33,467 nucleotides of DNA from Ruminococcus callidus ATCC 27760. Its GTDB lineage: Bacteria; Bacillota; Clostridia; Oscillospirales; Ruminococcaceae. Below the pieces are notes generated by a model. It was not told the origin of the DNA. It saw only the letters and a list, made by a program, of their open reading frames with translations, and made no database searches. The position numbers were made by a program, and so were the translations under genes. How positions within the stretch are numbered: position 1 is the stretch's first letter; the number at the start of each line of letters is the position of its first letter. The stretch is taken from the NCBI RefSeq assembly GCF_000468015.1, contig NZ_KI260296.1, positions 54,287 to 87,753 on the forward strand, read 5' to 3'. Below, one piece after another: positions 33,228-33,467 of this stretch.

Positions 33228-33403
33228 TAGTCCTTTCTGTACATTTCCAGAAAAATTTATGCACATAGAGATTGTCCTTCACGGCAATATAAGAATGTTC
33301 TGAAAAGATTATTGAAAAAAATAATGCCTTGGCTCTCCGCAGAGGATTTTTGTAAAGCTATGTGAAAAAATGATGAAAACAGAAAAAGGAAGTGGAAAAA
33401 GGC

Positions 33404-33432
33404 TTGCTTTTCCCGCCGTGGTGTGCTATACT
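33404..33432 (+). promoter_or_regulatory. probable promoter of a gene beyond the right edge
   Basis: TTGCTT (33404-33409), a 17-bp spacer and TATACT (33427-33432). The predicted start site falls in the repeat end that follows. Confidence 0.55.
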
Positions 33433-33435
33433 ATA

Positions 33436-33467
33436 GGCAATACCACACAAAGAGCGTCTGGCGACTT
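33436..33467. repeat. GGCAATACC-type repeat, cut by the window edge
   Basis: GGCAATACCACACAAAG matches the reverse complement of 41-57 and the fragment at 28834 (one base different). It begins 4 nt after a -10 box. Confidence 0.65.

Overview
The window looks like the chromosome of a cellulosome-forming gut or rumen Ruminococcus (Oscillospiraceae, of the R. flavefaciens / R. champanellensis kind). This is inferred from three secreted dockerin-bearing proteins (a GH9-dockerin-GH16 glucanase, an M6 metalloprotease-dockerin, and a CBM35-GH26 mannanase-dockerin), Firmicutes-type ribosome-binding sites, TTGACA-17-TATAAT promoters and a Gram-positive set of housekeeping genes. No cohesin, scaffoldin, tRNA, rRNA, CRISPR array or intact transposase was seen.

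Layout. 1-7080: GH9/GH16 glucanase (+), convergent with a two-gene unit (-) of the M6 protease-dockerin and an AraC-type regulator. 7088-12430: accessory block. An XRE-type repressor (-) is divergent from a promoter that drives five tandem genes: an AAA+ ATPase, two small membrane-associated proteins, a small soluble protein and a three-helix membrane protein. A convergent EVE-like / putative nuclease protein follows. 12430-19600: glutamate synthase gltB-gltD behind a strong promoter and a leader that looks like an ANTAR-type antitermination site. 19619-23564: a large unknown protein with a PH-like C-terminus (-), a repeat-rich spacer, an unknown 271-aa protein and a GNAT acetyltransferase remnant. 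23580-29340: nth, secA, a SAM methyltransferase, hslO (Hsp33) and a VanZ-like protein. 29424-33230: an AraC/cupin regulator convergent with the GH26 mannanase.

The most distinctive non-coding signal is a dispersed family of palindromic repeats. Ends are of the type GGGAAACACTGCATAAAGC or GGCAATACCGCACAAAG, and the longest copies are 178-180 bp imperfect palindromes. At least a dozen full, deleted or fragmentary copies lie in intergenic gaps. Several sit between a consensus promoter and the start codon of the gene it serves, and others supply or abut stop codons. A second 57-bp module occurs twice next to this family. The best candidate for an undescribed protein system is the XRE / AAA+ / small membrane protein operon at 7191-11293, whose three small products share N- and C-terminal modules in a patchwork.

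All calls come from reading sequence and translations by eye. No database search or folding program was run.
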